In this document: in pieces, positions 44,264 through 53,978 of the stretch
Layout: each line of letters opens with the position of its first letter
How positions within the stretch are numbered: position 1 is the first letter of the stretch
From: Paenibacillus etheri
GTDB lineage: Bacteria; Bacillota; Bacilli; Paenibacillales; Paenibacillaceae
Reading direction: 5' to 3'
Assembly: GCF_001012825.1 (NCBI RefSeq)
Contig: NZ_LCZJ02000019.1
Span: 297,140-361,139, forward strand
DNA: 64,000 bases
Made by a program: the position numbers and the translations under genes
Notes under the pieces: generated by a model
What the model saw: only the letters and a program-made list of their open reading frames with translations
Database searches by the model: none
Told to the model about the DNA's origin: nothing

Positions 44264-45460
44264 TCAATTACCTACCGTCCCATAGTCTTTGATGGTTAAT
44301 TTTACCTCATACTTGATCGGAACTTTACTAAATGTTTGATCCCAATCCTTTTTGACCTTTTCCCATACGTAAGGGTACTCAATTCTCAATTTATTTCCGA
44401 ACCCAGAAACGTCTACTTTGTATTCCTGTTGTATTTTTTCTAATACATTCTTCACCAAACTCTCCACCTTTTTTTCAGCAGCTTTTTCGGCTCTTTTCAG
44501 AAATTCATTTTTAAATGCTTCCTCCGAAACAACCCAATTTTCAGCAATTCTTCCTTCTGACTCGATTTTTATATTAAATGAGATGCTGTCTCCATCAACA
44601 TAAGGTATAATTTTACTTTTCATTTTCAATACTTCGTATATAACTGGCTGAGCTGTCTCTTCATCAAAGCTTTCAACTAAGCCGCCTTTCCCCTTTCCGG
44701 TTATCCAGGTTAAACCCTGTAATTCCTCTTCATTCAAGAAACCAAGCAATTTTTTTGTCTTTCCTTCAATCACGGCAGCTCCTGCAAATTTATTTTTCCC
44801 ATTCTCCGAGATCACATTTTGCAAAAGAAAACTGGATCCTGAATGCAACTTTCCCTCTAATTTGGCCAGTATCATAGGAGGTGAAATCTTTGTGGTTCTT
44901 TTGTGACCTTGTATAATTTCAACGAGTTGATATGCTGGTATGACTTTTGGTTCCTTCGATTCTAGTGTTATACTTGCACGGTTTTTAGCGATTAGAATGA
45001 AACCACTTGGTCTCATCTCCATTTCCCTAAGATAAAAATCCAAAATCTGTTGCAGATTCAAAGTACGTGCAAGATCCTCTCCAATGACAATCACTTTTGA
45101 ATGTTCGGCAAAAGCACGTTTGTCGATTCTCAATATCATATTACGTAAAGTTGGAAGGATGGCATCGCCTGTTTCAGAAACGTTTTTGTAAGCTTTTTGT
45201 TGTGATCCACCTCCTTTTGTTCCATTTCCAGTTGTCTCTGAGGTGACAAATTGATTGGTTATAATAAACAGATACCTGTCTTCTTGTTCCAACTCTCCCT
45301 CTCCCCCAACACCTCCTCCTTTTTCTAAATCCATCGCAGTACCTGCAACTAGGCCCAAGCTTTCAATTTCTTTACTGCTCCAGCATCCTGAAAGAGGCAG
45401 GAGTATAAGAAATATCAGCGAAACCAAGAAGAACCGTACATTATGATGACTTAGTTTCAT
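44264..45460 (-). CDS. gerC: Germinant receptor subunit C (GerC-type lipoprotein)
   Basis: About 398 residues from ATG 45460 (MKLSHHNVRFFLVSL) with GAAGGGTG; a GTG three codons upstream is also possible. Lipobox LPLSGC, then WSSKEIESLGLVAGTAMD, the hallmark of the GerAC family. C-terminal domain typical (VLEKIQQEYKVDVSGFGNKL). It is a peripheral lipoprotein of the inner spore membrane. Overlaps gerB by 20 bp. Confidence 0.93.
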   Translation of the reverse strand: MKLSHHNVRFFLVSLIFLILLPLSGCWSSKEIESLGLVAGTAMDLEKGGGVGGEGELEQEDRYLFIITNQFVTSETTGNGTKGGGSQQKAYKNVSETGDAILPTLRNMILRIDKRAFAEHSKVIVIGEDLARTLNLQQILDFYLREMEMRPSGFILIAKNRASITLESKEPKVIPAYQLVEIIQGHKRTTKISPPMILAKLEGKLHSGSSFLLQNVISENGKNKFAGAAVIEGKTKKLLGFLNEEELQGLTWITGKGKGGLVESFDEETAQPVIYEVLKMKSKIIPYVDGDSISFNIKIESEGRIAENWVVSEEAFKNEFLKRAEKAAEKKVESLVKNVLEKIQQEYKVDVSGFGNKLRIEYPYVWEKVKKDWDQTFSKVPIKYEVKLTIKDYGTVGN

Positions 45461-46547
45461 GCTTTTCACCCTTCAATCTCGAAATTGAAAGTAAGATTAG
45501 TGGCAGGACGCCAAATAAAAATATGGCGACATTACCAATTGTACCGCCAAGTTTAAATAGATCATTGATATTTTTCGGAAACATAGCAATTATGTAAATA
45601 ATCGGTATCAAGCCATATATAAATGGTTTAATGTTCTTTTTGAAGAGTTGAGCTAGCCCTAACGCAGCCGCATAGTAGGTGATGGTAAAAGTTGAAAATA
45701 TTTGCATAATCCAAATCACAAGCAACAAAGACTCAAATCGTTCGAAAATTAAACCGGTGATTTCAAAACTTCGCATAAGATCAAGTGTAGGCCATGTCCT
45801 TGTGACCACTCCGTCCACAGATAAGGCTCCTATTACCATTACAACGGTTAAAACGTAAAAGATCAAAGGGATGGATATCCCAATTAGAACGACTTTTACG
45901 GCTTTGTCAGGCTGTTTCAAAAACGCTACAAGGAGCAACATAATTTCAGGACCTAAAAATGCGAGTGTGGCTGTCTTTATCCCTTTTAACATGGGTAGTA
46001 TTCCCAAACCTAAAACCGGGCGAAGATTATCTATCTCAAATATTCCTAAGCTCATAAAGGTAACCAGCAAAAAAATGATGATCGTAATAGGGAATATTAT
46101 TTCAAACATACGGGCGATCGGGTTTATCCCGCCTATGATCAGATAGAAGCCTACCCACAAAAACGGCAGGATGATACCCCAGGTGGGAGTACCTTCCAGC
46201 AAAAAAAAACCTGTTACTTCTGCCATTGTTCTGACTTCATATGCTGAAATTGTAAAAAAGTAACAAACAATAACTAAACTAAGGAACCCGCCCACCCATT
46301 TACCCACAATTTCTTGGCAGTATTGATAAAAAGTTTTTCCCGGAAATTGCTGGCTTAATTTCACGATGATTACCCCTCCGATCATAGCGATCAGCCCTCC
46401 TAAAAAAACGCTAATCCAAACATCTGGCGTTTTCACCTTTTCCACTGATAATCGGGGCAGGGTGAGAATCCCCGCTGCAAGAATATAATTGACGAGGATA
46501 ACAACTGCTTGTGAAGACGTAATTCGATCTTTTGAACTGTTTATCAT
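45441..46547 (-). CDS. gerB: Germinant receptor subunit B (GerB-type permease)
   Basis: 368 residues, about ten membrane helices, APC-superfamily spore germination permease. Opens ITSSQAVVILVNYILAAGIL TLPR-style, with FYQYCQEIVGKWVGG and GLALGLAQLF-like AALGLAQLFKKNIKPF. The B subunit binds the amino-acid or sugar germinant. Second structural gene of the operon. Confidence 0.93.
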   Translation of the reverse strand: MINSSKDRITSSQAVVILVNYILAAGILTLPRLSVEKVKTPDVWISVFLGGLIAMIGGVIIVKLSQQFPGKTFYQYCQEIVGKWVGGFLSLVIVCYFFTISAYEVRTMAEVTGFFLLEGTPTWGIILPFLWVGFYLIIGGINPIARMFEIIFPITIIIFLLVTFMSLGIFEIDNLRPVLGLGILPMLKGIKTATLAFLGPEIMLLLVAFLKQPDKAVKVVLIGISIPLIFYVLTVVMVIGALSVDGVVTRTWPTLDLMRSFEITGLIFERFESLLLVIWIMQIFSTFTITYYAAALGLAQLFKKNIKPFIYGLIPIIYIIAMFPKNINDLFKLGGTIGNVAIFLFGVLPLILLSISRLKGEKHETKSS

Positions 46548-46604
46548 GGTTGGTTATTTCCTTTCATAGCGACTATCCTTTGCGAATGGAATCTTTCGTA
46601 TACA

Positions 46605-48092
46605 TTATCTTGGACGGCGTTTCTTCATCATAAGTGGTATACGAACCATAAATTTTTTCCAATCACTTACTCGAAAAGGAACGATCGGACTGATATAAGG
46701 TACACCAAAACTCTTCAACTTCACCAAATGGCTGCAAACGAAAAGGAAAAACAGAACAACCCCGTATAATCCATACATAGCAGCGAAAAACATGGCTACA
46801 AAACGAAGCATACGTAATGTAATCCCTGCGCTATATTGTGGGATGGCAAAGGAAGAAATGGCAGTTAACGCCATTACAATCACCATAAATGGGCTGACAA
46901 TCCCTGCTTGTACGGCAGCTTCCCCAATGACTAGCCCGCCGACAATCCCAATTGTCGGGCCAATAGGCTTAGGTGAGCGTAGCCCAGCTTCCCGAAAAAT
47001 TTCGATGGCTACTTCCATTATCAGTGCTTCTATTATTGCGGGAAACGGAACTCCTTCCCTCGTTCCCATGATAGATAAGGCTAGTTTGGTTGGTATTAAT
47101 CCCTGGTGAAACGATACAAACGAAATATAGAAGGAAGGTCCAAAAAGAGAAATAAAAGCGGCAAAATAACGTAATAGGCGGAGGAGAGAAGTAGGTAACC
47201 AACGCTCATAATAGTCTTCTGGTGAATGCAACAGCATACTAAATGTAACCGGAACGATCAAGGCAAATGGCGTCCCATCTAACAAGATCGCCACTCGTCC
47301 TTCCATCAAGGCACTAAAAACTCGGTCGGGACGCTCCGTACTCTGTACTTGTGTAAAAGGACTGAGGTAATTATCTTCGATCAGTTGCTCTACATAGCCT
47401 GATTCCGGTACATCATCAATATTTATTTTTTTGATTCTGTCCTTAACCTCTTCGACCAAATCAGGGTCAGCAATGTCTTTGATATAGGCAATGACCAGTT
47501 CTTTTTTTGTACGCAGTCCAACTTGAAAATTGATGATTGATAAGTCACGATTATCACCATGCTGTCGCAAAAGGGCAGTATTATCACTTAAAGTTTCTGT
47601 GAAACCTAACCGTGGACCTCTAACCAATACCTCCGAAACTGGTTCTTCAATATTTCGTGATTTCCCTTTGGTTGTACCGAGAATTATCACATTCGGCACT
47701 CCATCTACTAACAGTGCAGTCGACCCTGTTAATACTTTGGACACCAAATTATTTAAGTCATGTACTTCTGTTAATTCACTAATGGAAAGGATTTGATTTT
47801 TAATAAACTCGTTTGATATGACCCCTTTTTCAGAAAAACTCTCCATAAGTGATTTCATAATGTGTTTGTCGATGAGCTCTTTATCTGACAATCCGTCAAC
47901 AAAAATGACTGCTGCGCAAACGCCTGTTCCTCCTATGTGAAACTCTCTAAAGTTAACATCTGAGTTATGACCGATTTTTTTCCTCACAAGTTCAAGATTC
48001 AAGGTGAAATCACTAGTAAAATGCTCTGATAGTTCTTGAGAAGACTTCGATACTTTCTTCTTTTGACTTTCAAAATCAAGTTTCTGTTTCAT
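46605..48092 (-). CDS. gerA: Germinant receptor subunit A (GerA-type)
   Basis: 495 residues. Cytoplasmic N-domain of about 250 residues ([40 protein letters not shown]), then four or five membrane segments including [16 protein letters not shown] and [20 protein letters not shown]. All are GerA family signatures. Acts in the inner membrane of the spore; GerA subunits form the oligomeric ion channel core. Confidence 0.95.
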   Translation of the reverse strand: MKQKLDFESQKKKVSKSSQELSEHFTSDFTLNLELVRKKIGHNSDVNFREFHIGGTGVCAAVIFVDGLSDKELIDKHIMKSLMESFSEKGVISNEFIKNQILSISELTEVHDLNNLVSKVLTGSTALLVDGVPNVIILGTTKGKSRNIEEPVSEVLVRGPRLGFTETLSDNTALLRQHGDNRDLSIINFQVGLRTKKELVIAYIKDIADPDLVEEVKDRIKKINIDDVPESGYVEQLIEDNYLSPFTQVQSTERPDRVFSALMEGRVAILLDGTPFALIVPVTFSMLLHSPEDYYERWLPTSLLRLLRYFAAFISLFGPSFYISFVSFHQGLIPTKLALSIMGTREGVPFPAIIEALIMEVAIEIFREAGLRSPKPIGPTIGIVGGLVIGEAAVQAGIVSPFMVIVMALTAISSFAIPQYSAGITLRMLRFVAMFFAAMYGLYGVVLFFLFVCSHLVKLKSFGVPYISPIVPFRVSDWKKFMVRIPLMMKKRRPR

Positions 48093-48095
48093 CTT

Positions 48096-48242
48096 TTATT
48101 CCACCATTTCATTTTCATTAATCTTCTTTGAAGTACAAATCCAATTAAAAAATTTTGAAATAATATACGGAATGAAAAATGCGATAAAACCCTGCATAAA
48201 AACTTTCCATTCCGGAAGGTATGAAACTAAAACTTTCCACAT
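48096..48242 (-). CDS. Small fourth gene of the ger operon (D-subunit-like)
   Basis: 48 residues: MWKVLVSYLPEWKVFMQGFI, AFFIPYIISKFFNWI, CTSKKINENEMVE. AGGGTGA eight bases before the ATG, stop three bases before gerA. One hydrophobic helix. Small membrane D subunits accompany some Bacillus Ger receptors and tune germination; the position and size fit, but sequence similarity was not testable. Confidence 0.6.
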   Translation of the reverse strand: MWKVLVSYLPEWKVFMQGFIAFFIPYIISKFFNWICTSKKINENEMVE

Positions 48243-48544
48243 TTTAATCACCCTGTTAGGCTAACATTAGGTAGTCTACAGTTGAATGTTCATATACAAA
48301 CACCGATAGAAGTTTGAAAAACCTATAACTCATTATTATCTGAGTAACAGCAGTTTAAACATCAAACATCTAAATTCTCTGATACAGCCTTATAAGCTAA
48401 TATCTTTCAAGTAAATGATTTTCCCATATTATCCTTGATAAAACGGTATCTGACTTTTGCAATCAAGGGAAAAATTTACATGTTTAATTTCATATTGATT
48501 AAACCAATCTAATTTAAGATTGTAAAATACAAGGAGGTAATAAA
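48243..48544. promoter_or_regulatory. Divergent promoter region
   Basis: About 300 AT-rich bases between the ger operon and the Gln-rich gene. A sigma-G-type promoter for ger is expected here, but I found no match strong enough to mark. Confidence 0.35.
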
Positions 48545-48886
48545 ATGTCATACCAATCCACGCAACAAATTAAAAACTCTATTCAACAGCTAATTCATCA
48601 AACGGAGCAGGCAAGTCAGAATTACCAACGGTTGCTTCAACAAGAACAGCAAAATGCTCATCAGTTAGATCAATTAGCTCAACGTGAAAGACAAGCTGCT
48701 AATACGATTCAATCGGCACTTCAAGGACATCAAGTTGCTATCCAGCAATTACAATCAATGATTCAAGTGTGTAACCAAATCGAGAGTAACTCCAATAATT
48801 TCATGAGTAATAACAACGCACATATAGGATATAACCAAAACTATGCAAATCAAGCAAGTACGGGTTTAGGTTTCACCAACCAATGA
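48545..48886 (+). CDS. Gln/Asn-rich coiled-coil protein
   Basis: 113 residues, about a quarter Gln, predicted helical coiled coil (NSIQQLIHQTEQASQNYQRL ... LAQRERQAANTIQSALQGHQ), with a Gly/Asn-rich tail NQASTGLGFTNQ. AAGGAGG ribosome site. No signal or known domain. Composition and position next to ger suggest a spore-associated protein; that is inference. Confidence 0.75.
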   Translation: MSYQSTQQIKNSIQQLIHQTEQASQNYQRLLQQEQQNAHQLDQLAQRERQAANTIQSALQGHQVAIQQLQSMIQVCNQIESNSNNFMSNNNAHIGYNQNYANQASTGLGFTNQ

Positions 48887-48891
48887 TCGTT

Positions 48892-48943
48892 AATTCAAAC
48901 AAAAAGAAGCTCTGTTGTTTCAGAGCTTCTTTTTGTTTGAATT
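48892..48943 (+). terminator. Terminator of the Gln-rich gene
   Basis: A 23-bp perfect inverted repeat (48892-48914 with 48921-48943), core AAGAAGCTCTG/CAGAGCTTCTT followed by TTTTGTTTGAATT. Confidence 0.9.
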
Positions 48944-49182
48944 AAATCGATAAAGTCGAAAAATTTGATTAAATCTAAAAAACATTAAACAACGACTTCA
49001 GTCTAATACTTTTTTTTCTGAACATAAATCAGCAATAGTACCACGTACTTTTCCTTTGTCGATTCCAACTAGCAAATCTTCATGCATATAACAAAATGAT
49101 TATCCTCTGCTTCTGCAACCTGATCAGGATCAAAACCCGTACCGTTCTTCCTTAAAAGGCTAATGGATAACTTTTTAGTAAT

Positions 49183-50268
49183 CTAATACTTAACCCTTTT
49201 GAGATCTAATTCTTTCAGCGTAGGATAGTCCGTATACCCCTTACTTCCAATTCCGAAAAATGTTGTAGGATCTGCTTCATTCAATGGAGCTCCTAATTTT
49301 AGCCGCTCGACTAAATCCGGATTAGCTAATGACCATGCACCGACGGGTACCATATCAGCCAAACCATTATCAAGATCAATACTTAGATCTTCCAGAGCAC
49401 GTCCAGCCCGATTGACTAATAGTGGATTTGTCCAAATGGAACGAATATCATGGAGCAGTTTTTCGTTTCCGAGGTGCATTACATGGAGATATGCTATTTC
49501 CAGTTTAGCTAACTCTTTTACAAGGTAGAGATACAGTTCTGGACCTTGTTCCCCATCTTGAATTCCCCCAAGAGGTGTCCCTGGTGAAATACGGAAACCG
49601 GTTCTATCTGCTCCAATCTCTTCGACGATGGCTTTCGTGACTTCAATCGCGAAACGAGCACGATTTTCAATAGATCCTCCATATTCATCCGTCCGTGTGT
49701 TCGAATTTTCTCCGATGAATTGATTAATGAGATATCCATTAGCTCCATGAATTTCAACGCCATCCGCACCACCTTCAATAGCTGCTGCTGCTGCTTTACG
49801 GAAATCGGAAATGGTCGTTTGAATATCCTCTTTACTTAATTCGCGCGGAACAGGTATATCCTGCATTCCTGTGGCCGTAAACATTTGAACACCGGGAGCA
49901 AGGGCTGATGGTGCAACGGGTTGACGATGATGGGGTGTATTGTCAGGATGTGACATACGACCGGCATGCATTAATTGGATGTACATATTTCCACCTGCTT
50001 CATGGACCGCATCCGTAACCTTTTTCCACCCTTTTATATGCTGTTCGGTATAAATCCCAGGTGACCATAGGTATCCTTGACCATCATCAGAAGGCTGTAC
50101 GCCTTCCGTTATAAGGAGTCCCATAGATGCTCTTTGAGCATAATAAAGGGAACTTAAATCTCCCGGAGTACCATCTTCTTCTGCTCTGCTGCGTGTCATT
50201 GGTGCCATCGCTAATCGATGTGGCAGTTTCAAGTTCCCAATTTTTGTTTCACTCCATAAGTTATTCAT
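49183..50268 (-). CDS. Old Yellow Enzyme-type alkene reductase
   Basis: 361 residues from ATG 50268 (MNNLWSETKIGNLKLPHRLA) with AGAGGTG. FMN-binding TIM barrel: MAPMTRSRAEEDGTPGD, GLLITEGVQPS, VEIHGANGYLINQF (His/Asn that bind the substrate carbonyl), DEYGGSIENRARF. Reduces activated alkenes, nitro compounds or quinones with NAD(P)H. The SDR gene lies 44 bp upstream, same strand; a broken TetR upstream of that probably once controlled both. 48944-49182 holds only a short decayed frame (GTGFDPDQVAEAEDN). Confidence 0.92.
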   Translation of the reverse strand: MNNLWSETKIGNLKLPHRLAMAPMTRSRAEEDGTPGDLSSLYYAQRASMGLLITEGVQPSDDGQGYLWSPGIYTEQHIKGWKKVTDAVHEAGGNMYIQLMHAGRMSHPDNTPHHRQPVAPSALAPGVQMFTATGMQDIPVPRELSKEDIQTTISDFRKAAAAAIEGGADGVEIHGANGYLINQFIGENSNTRTDEYGGSIENRARFAIEVTKAIVEEIGADRTGFRISPGTPLGGIQDGEQGPELYLYLVKELAKLEIAYLHVMHLGNEKLLHDIRSIWTNPLLVNRAGRALEDLSIDLDNGLADMVPVGAWSLANPDLVERLKLGAPLNEADPTTFFGIGSKGYTDYPTLKELDLKRVKY

Positions 50269-50312
50269 TTTGTACACACCTCTTTATAATTAATTTAACA
50301 ACGAAACTGTGA

Positions 50313-51011
50313 TTAAGTAAGATGTGGGTATAGCGCAGGAACGCCGCCGGCAAGTGCACCTTGTAACATACGGCTGTTATCATCAGCAATAATTTCAAAA
50401 CTGCCAGATTCGATGCCATCAATAGCTTTTTTTGCAATATCTGCAGGGTTGGATTTGGGAGTATCTAAGCCGGTTGTCATGTCTGTCTCCATAAAGCCCA
50501 CATGCAATCCTGATACTCTTACATTACGAGGATACAAGTTTAAACGTAAATCGTTCGTCAATGCCCATTCTGCAGCCTTTGCAGCTGTATAAGCACCTAC
50601 AGTTCCTGAACTAAACCAAGATAAAGCGGAAAGAACATTTAAAATGGAGCCTCCCCCGTTTTTTTCAATGATCGGTGCAAAAGCACGAACCATGGATAGC
50701 GTACCGAAGAAATGTGTATCAAATTCCAACTGTATTTTTTCCACATCATCTTCCAGCAAAGAGGCTCCAGTAGATGATCCTGCATTGTTAATCAAAAGCG
50801 TAACATCCTTAGCGATTAAAGCTGATGTGGCAACCTCTTGAGGGTTGGTGATATCAAGCTTTACTGGTGTAACACCTGGAATATCAATCGTTTCCGGATT
50901 TCTTGCAGCAGCATAAACTTTAGCACCTCTAGATAAAAGTTCAAGGGTGAGCTGGCGGCCAAAACCTCGATTTGCTCCAGTGACAAATGCAACTTGTTTA
51001 GAAATGTTCAT
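50313..51011 (-). CDS. Short-chain dehydrogenase/reductase
   Basis: 232 residues, classical SDR: TGANRGFGRQL (NADP loop), LLINNAGSST, catalytic Ser in VLSALSWF and GAYTAAKAAEW (YxxxK). AAAGGAG ribosome site. Probably reduces aldehydes or ketones; shares a transcript with the Old Yellow Enzyme gene. Confidence 0.92.
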   Translation of the reverse strand: MNISKQVAFVTGANRGFGRQLTLELLSRGAKVYAAARNPETIDIPGVTPVKLDITNPQEVATSALIAKDVTLLINNAGSSTGASLLEDDVEKIQLEFDTHFFGTLSMVRAFAPIIEKNGGGSILNVLSALSWFSSGTVGAYTAAKAAEWALTNDLRLNLYPRNVRVSGLHVGFMETDMTTGLDTPKSNPADIAKKAIDGIESGSFEIIADDNSRMLQGALAGGVPALYPHLT

Positions 51012-51091
51012 GGTATTAGCTCCTTTTATTCTTTACTTGAGTAAAGTTTCTTTTTATAAAGTTCTAAGGTTAGAAGGGCCTCATCATACGG

Positions 51092-51188
51092 GAATGATCG
51101 TTCTAATAATTTCAAAAAAACTAGACCATTTTATGAAGATAATCTTAATGCAAGAGAAGGAAGAGTAACGTTTTGAGAACGATCATAC
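51092..51188. promoter_or_regulatory. Inverted pair of 13-bp operator-like motifs
   Basis: AGAACGATCATTC on the reverse strand (51092-51104) and AGAACGATCATAC on the plus strand (51176-51188), 12 of 13 identical. They lie between the SDR gene and the broken TetR gene and look like a TetR operator pair. Confidence 0.5.
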
Positions 51189-51236
51189 TAGAAAGTGCAT
51201 AGGGAATTATATGATAATATTAAACATACTAAATAA

Positions 51237-51632
51237 TTATTTAGATAAGAGTTTAATCGATACGTCGGCTATATGGTGTAGCTTTTCTTTACGTATGGAG
51301 GTTTTGGTCATCACTCGTAACCCTACATAAACAGCATGTAGATGATCCGCTTGATCACTGGCATCATAATCTGAGCTGAACTCCCCATTCTGCTGTCCCC
51401 ACAGAATAATATCTTTGAACAGCTGCTCTGATAATATAAATAATTCTGTGGTCTTAAAAATAAGCTGAAGTGCCTCAGTTGCAGTCTTAGAACGTTTAAC
51501 TTCTCCTAAGAGGTCAGCACTTACTTTATCGTGAATTCGGTCCATTACTTTAAAAAATAGCGTATGCTTGTCGCCAAATGTGTCATATAAACTTCTTCGT
51601 TGAATTCCCATATGCTCAACCAGTTCCGTCAT
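51237..51632 (-). pseudogene. Truncated TetR-family regulator
   Basis: 131 residues beginning inside the HTH (MTELVEHMGIQRRSLYDTFG, DKHTLFFKVMDR); the first ~35 residues of a normal TetR, including helix 1, are absent and no ribosome site is seen. The middle also lacks the usual ~35 residues before SEQLFKDIILWGQQNGEFSS. Probably inactive, which would leave the SDR/OYE pair unregulated. Confidence 0.7.
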
Positions 51633-51745
51633 AATAATTAATAATAATTCCTAGTAAAATTACTCTCGTATTAATTTGATTTAAGAAGCATTTAACCCCA
51701 AGTATGCGTAATGAAATCCAGAGCAGCCTTCATTGGATACTCTCC

Positions 51746-52747
51746 TTAAAATTGGATAATGACTTTTCCTTTGGGGTGACCTGTGGCAACGAGAATCAGA
51801 GCTTTGTTAATATCTTCAATATGGAATTCTGTGGGATCCACCGCTGGAACAATCCCGTTTTCTTCAATAATTTTTGTAATTCTTTTTAATTGTTCTCCAT
51901 CACTGCGAACAAAAATGAAATGATATTGAATTTTCTTCTTCTTGGCTTTGTGGTCATACTTGGCTCCAGCAATCGCGAAGAGCTTTTGTTTCCAACCTGA
52001 CAAGCCCATAGCCTCGGCGAATCGTTTGTTAGGACCGGTTCGCAAAGAAAGAAGGCGACCACCTGCTTTAATAATGGAAAGTTCATGATCAAATTCGCTT
52101 GGTCCCAAGGTATCAATCACATAATCAAGATCTCTGAGTTGTTCCCAATAGTTCTCGGTCGTGTAATCAATGTATTGGTCAGCTCCAGCCTTCATTGTCC
52201 GTTCACGTGCTTGTGGATTACCACTGACGATGACCTTGAGCCCCATGCTTTTGGCAATAGGAATAGCCATTTGGCCAAAAGAACCAGAGCCCCCGGGAAT
52301 AAACACACTTTCGCCAGCATTAGCAGCTAACTCTTCATGCAAACCTTGGTAAGCCGTCAATCCTGTTAAGGGCGCAGCCGCGCCGGTTACAAAATCCAGA
52401 TTAAGAGGTAAATTTGCGATAGCATCAGCATTAATCGCCGCGTATTCTGCAAATGCACCAATTTTTTGTAAGGGTAGGCGTGAATAAATTGCGTCACCTA
52501 CTTTGAAGCCCTGAACTTTTTCGCCAACCTTTTCAATAATACCTGTGAGCTCGTTACCGAGTACCAACGGGAACTCATAATCCTGGATTAACTTCACGCT
52601 CCCAGTAGCGATAAGTAGTTCCAAATGATTAACCGCGGCTGCTTTCACCTTAACCAAGACTTCGTTATCACGTATCCCCGGAATCGGGATATCGTTCACT
52701 TCAACTTTGAACTGTTTAGAATATTTTGTAATCTGCGCGGCTTTCAT
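51746..52747 (-). CDS. MDR-family zinc-free quinone/enone reductase
   Basis: 333 residues. N-terminal GroES-like domain (KVKAAAVNHLELLIATGSVK, GNELTGIIEKVGEKVQGF), NADP-binding GGSGSFGQMAIPIAK and YVIDTLG. No zinc-ligand Cys pattern, so a quinone oxidoreductase-like member. GAGGTG ribosome site. Divergent from the TetR gene at 52998. Confidence 0.88.
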   Translation of the reverse strand: MKAAQITKYSKQFKVEVNDIPIPGIRDNEVLVKVKAAAVNHLELLIATGSVKLIQDYEFPLVLGNELTGIIEKVGEKVQGFKVGDAIYSRLPLQKIGAFAEYAAINADAIANLPLNLDFVTGAAAPLTGLTAYQGLHEELAANAGESVFIPGGSGSFGQMAIPIAKSMGLKVIVSGNPQARERTMKAGADQYIDYTTENYWEQLRDLDYVIDTLGPSEFDHELSIIKAGGRLLSLRTGPNKRFAEAMGLSGWKQKLFAIAGAKYDHKAKKKKIQYHFIFVRSDGEQLKRITKIIEENGIVPAVDPTEFHIEDINKALILVATGHPKGKVIIQF

Positions 52748-52811
52748 AATTTATCACCTCATATACACAAATGATTAGTTACATTTTTGTTTATTTGTAA
52801 CTCTCTCGATT

Positions 52812-52848
52812 AGCATAATCTCCATGGTTACAAAAGTCAACAATTGTT
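52812..52848 (-). promoter_or_regulatory. Promoter and palindrome for the MDR reductase gene
   Basis: TTGACT (52835-52840), 17-bp spacer, TATGCT (52812-52817) on the reverse strand. The perfect palindrome AACAATTGTT (52839-52848) abuts the -35, a likely binding site of the divergent TetR regulator. Confidence 0.6.
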
Positions 52849-52997
52849 ACTGAGTGTTGTATTATGCTATACTACAGGCAAGTTTATACACTATGATTAA
52901 TGAATTCATTAAAGAAAGAAGGGTTGGCAGCACGGTGTTACGCTGGGCTTGATTACAAATGATTGCTTCAAAATGCCCATTTCACCTGCCACAACAA

Positions 52998-53546
52998 ATG
53001 GCTAAAATCACACAAAAGCTAATTATTGAAACAGCAGAGGCATTAATCGAACGAACGGAAAAATCCGAAGTGACGCTCTCTCAAATTGCCGATGAATTAA
53101 GTATCACTCATGCAGCGCTCTATAAACATTTTAAAAATAAGCAAGAACTCTGGGCAGCTGTGTCTAAAAGCTGGTTCAACCGGATGATTTCAGAACAAAT
53201 CAAAATAGACACAACTAATTTAACCACACCAAGGGATGTGCTCCACGAGTGGCTCTGGTCCTTTGTTAACGCCAAAAAACGCGCTTACAACGAAAATCCC
53301 AAAATGTTTGCCCTTAATACACAATATGTGGACAGCAATCCATTGGTATTACGTGACGTTCTCTGGGACTCCTACCAAATTATCGATGGCTTCATGGACT
53401 ATCAAGATCCCCACTTAGAGCGGGCCGAGGCAATTCTATCAGCGTTTGCGGTATTTAGTCTCCCTTCCTTCAAAGAATCATGGAATTTACCAGACTACCA
53501 AGATAGGTTTGAGCGTATCTGGAGTTTAATAAAGGAGGGGCTTTAA
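52998..53546 (+). CDS. TetR-family regulator
   Basis: 182 residues from ATG 52998 (MAKITQKLIIETAEALIERT); an ATG at 52959 is also open, and neither has a strong ribosome site. HTH SQIADELSITHAALYKHFKN followed by the KQELWAAVSKSWF helix. Full-length ligand domain. Divergently placed to the MDR reductase, which it probably represses. Confidence 0.87.
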   Translation: MAKITQKLIIETAEALIERTEKSEVTLSQIADELSITHAALYKHFKNKQELWAAVSKSWFNRMISEQIKIDTTNLTTPRDVLHEWLWSFVNAKKRAYNENPKMFALNTQYVDSNPLVLRDVLWDSYQIIDGFMDYQDPHLERAEAILSAFAVFSLPSFKESWNLPDYQDRFERIWSLIKEGL

Positions 53547-53621
53547 ATGAAATTTTCTCTGGTTGGCTGGTGTATAAGATTTCATATTACGAATAGCATT
53601 CTTCATGCTCCTAAAACAAAT

Positions 53622-53664
53622 GAACACAAATCCCTTAACCCATATGGTTAAAGGATTTGTGTTC
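53622..53664. terminator. Long hairpin after the TetR gene
   Basis: GAACACAAATCC, then TTAACC, pairs with GGTTAA and GGATTTGTGTTC across CATAT, one bulge. No T-run. Confidence 0.6.
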
Positions 53665-53978
53665 GAACTACTTACGTTAATTATTTAAACACACTACCGG
53701 TTCTTATTCTCCAGTATTTTTGCGATAATTGAAGTCCCATAACCATCGTAATAATCAGAAACATAATTCAGGCTGCTCTATCGTATCCAAATGATTGGAG
53801 ATATTCTGACCGTTACCGAACAGATTATTTTCACCTTGGCTTAAGTCCACGCTATCGATTGCACCTACTGGCTTAGTTGCATTTTTTAGAATGGGTTACG
53901 AAATCTATAAATCGGTTTAAGCCAATCCTTATCCAAAGGGAGCAATTCCTTATTTTCTCAAAATGATGAAACCTAAAA
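53665..53978. other. Intergenic with decayed coding trace
   Basis: The reverse strand holds broken frames (KPVGAIDSVDLSQGENNLFG, then SDYYDGYGTSIIAKILENKN) interrupted by stops. Origin not recognised. Confidence 0.35.
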
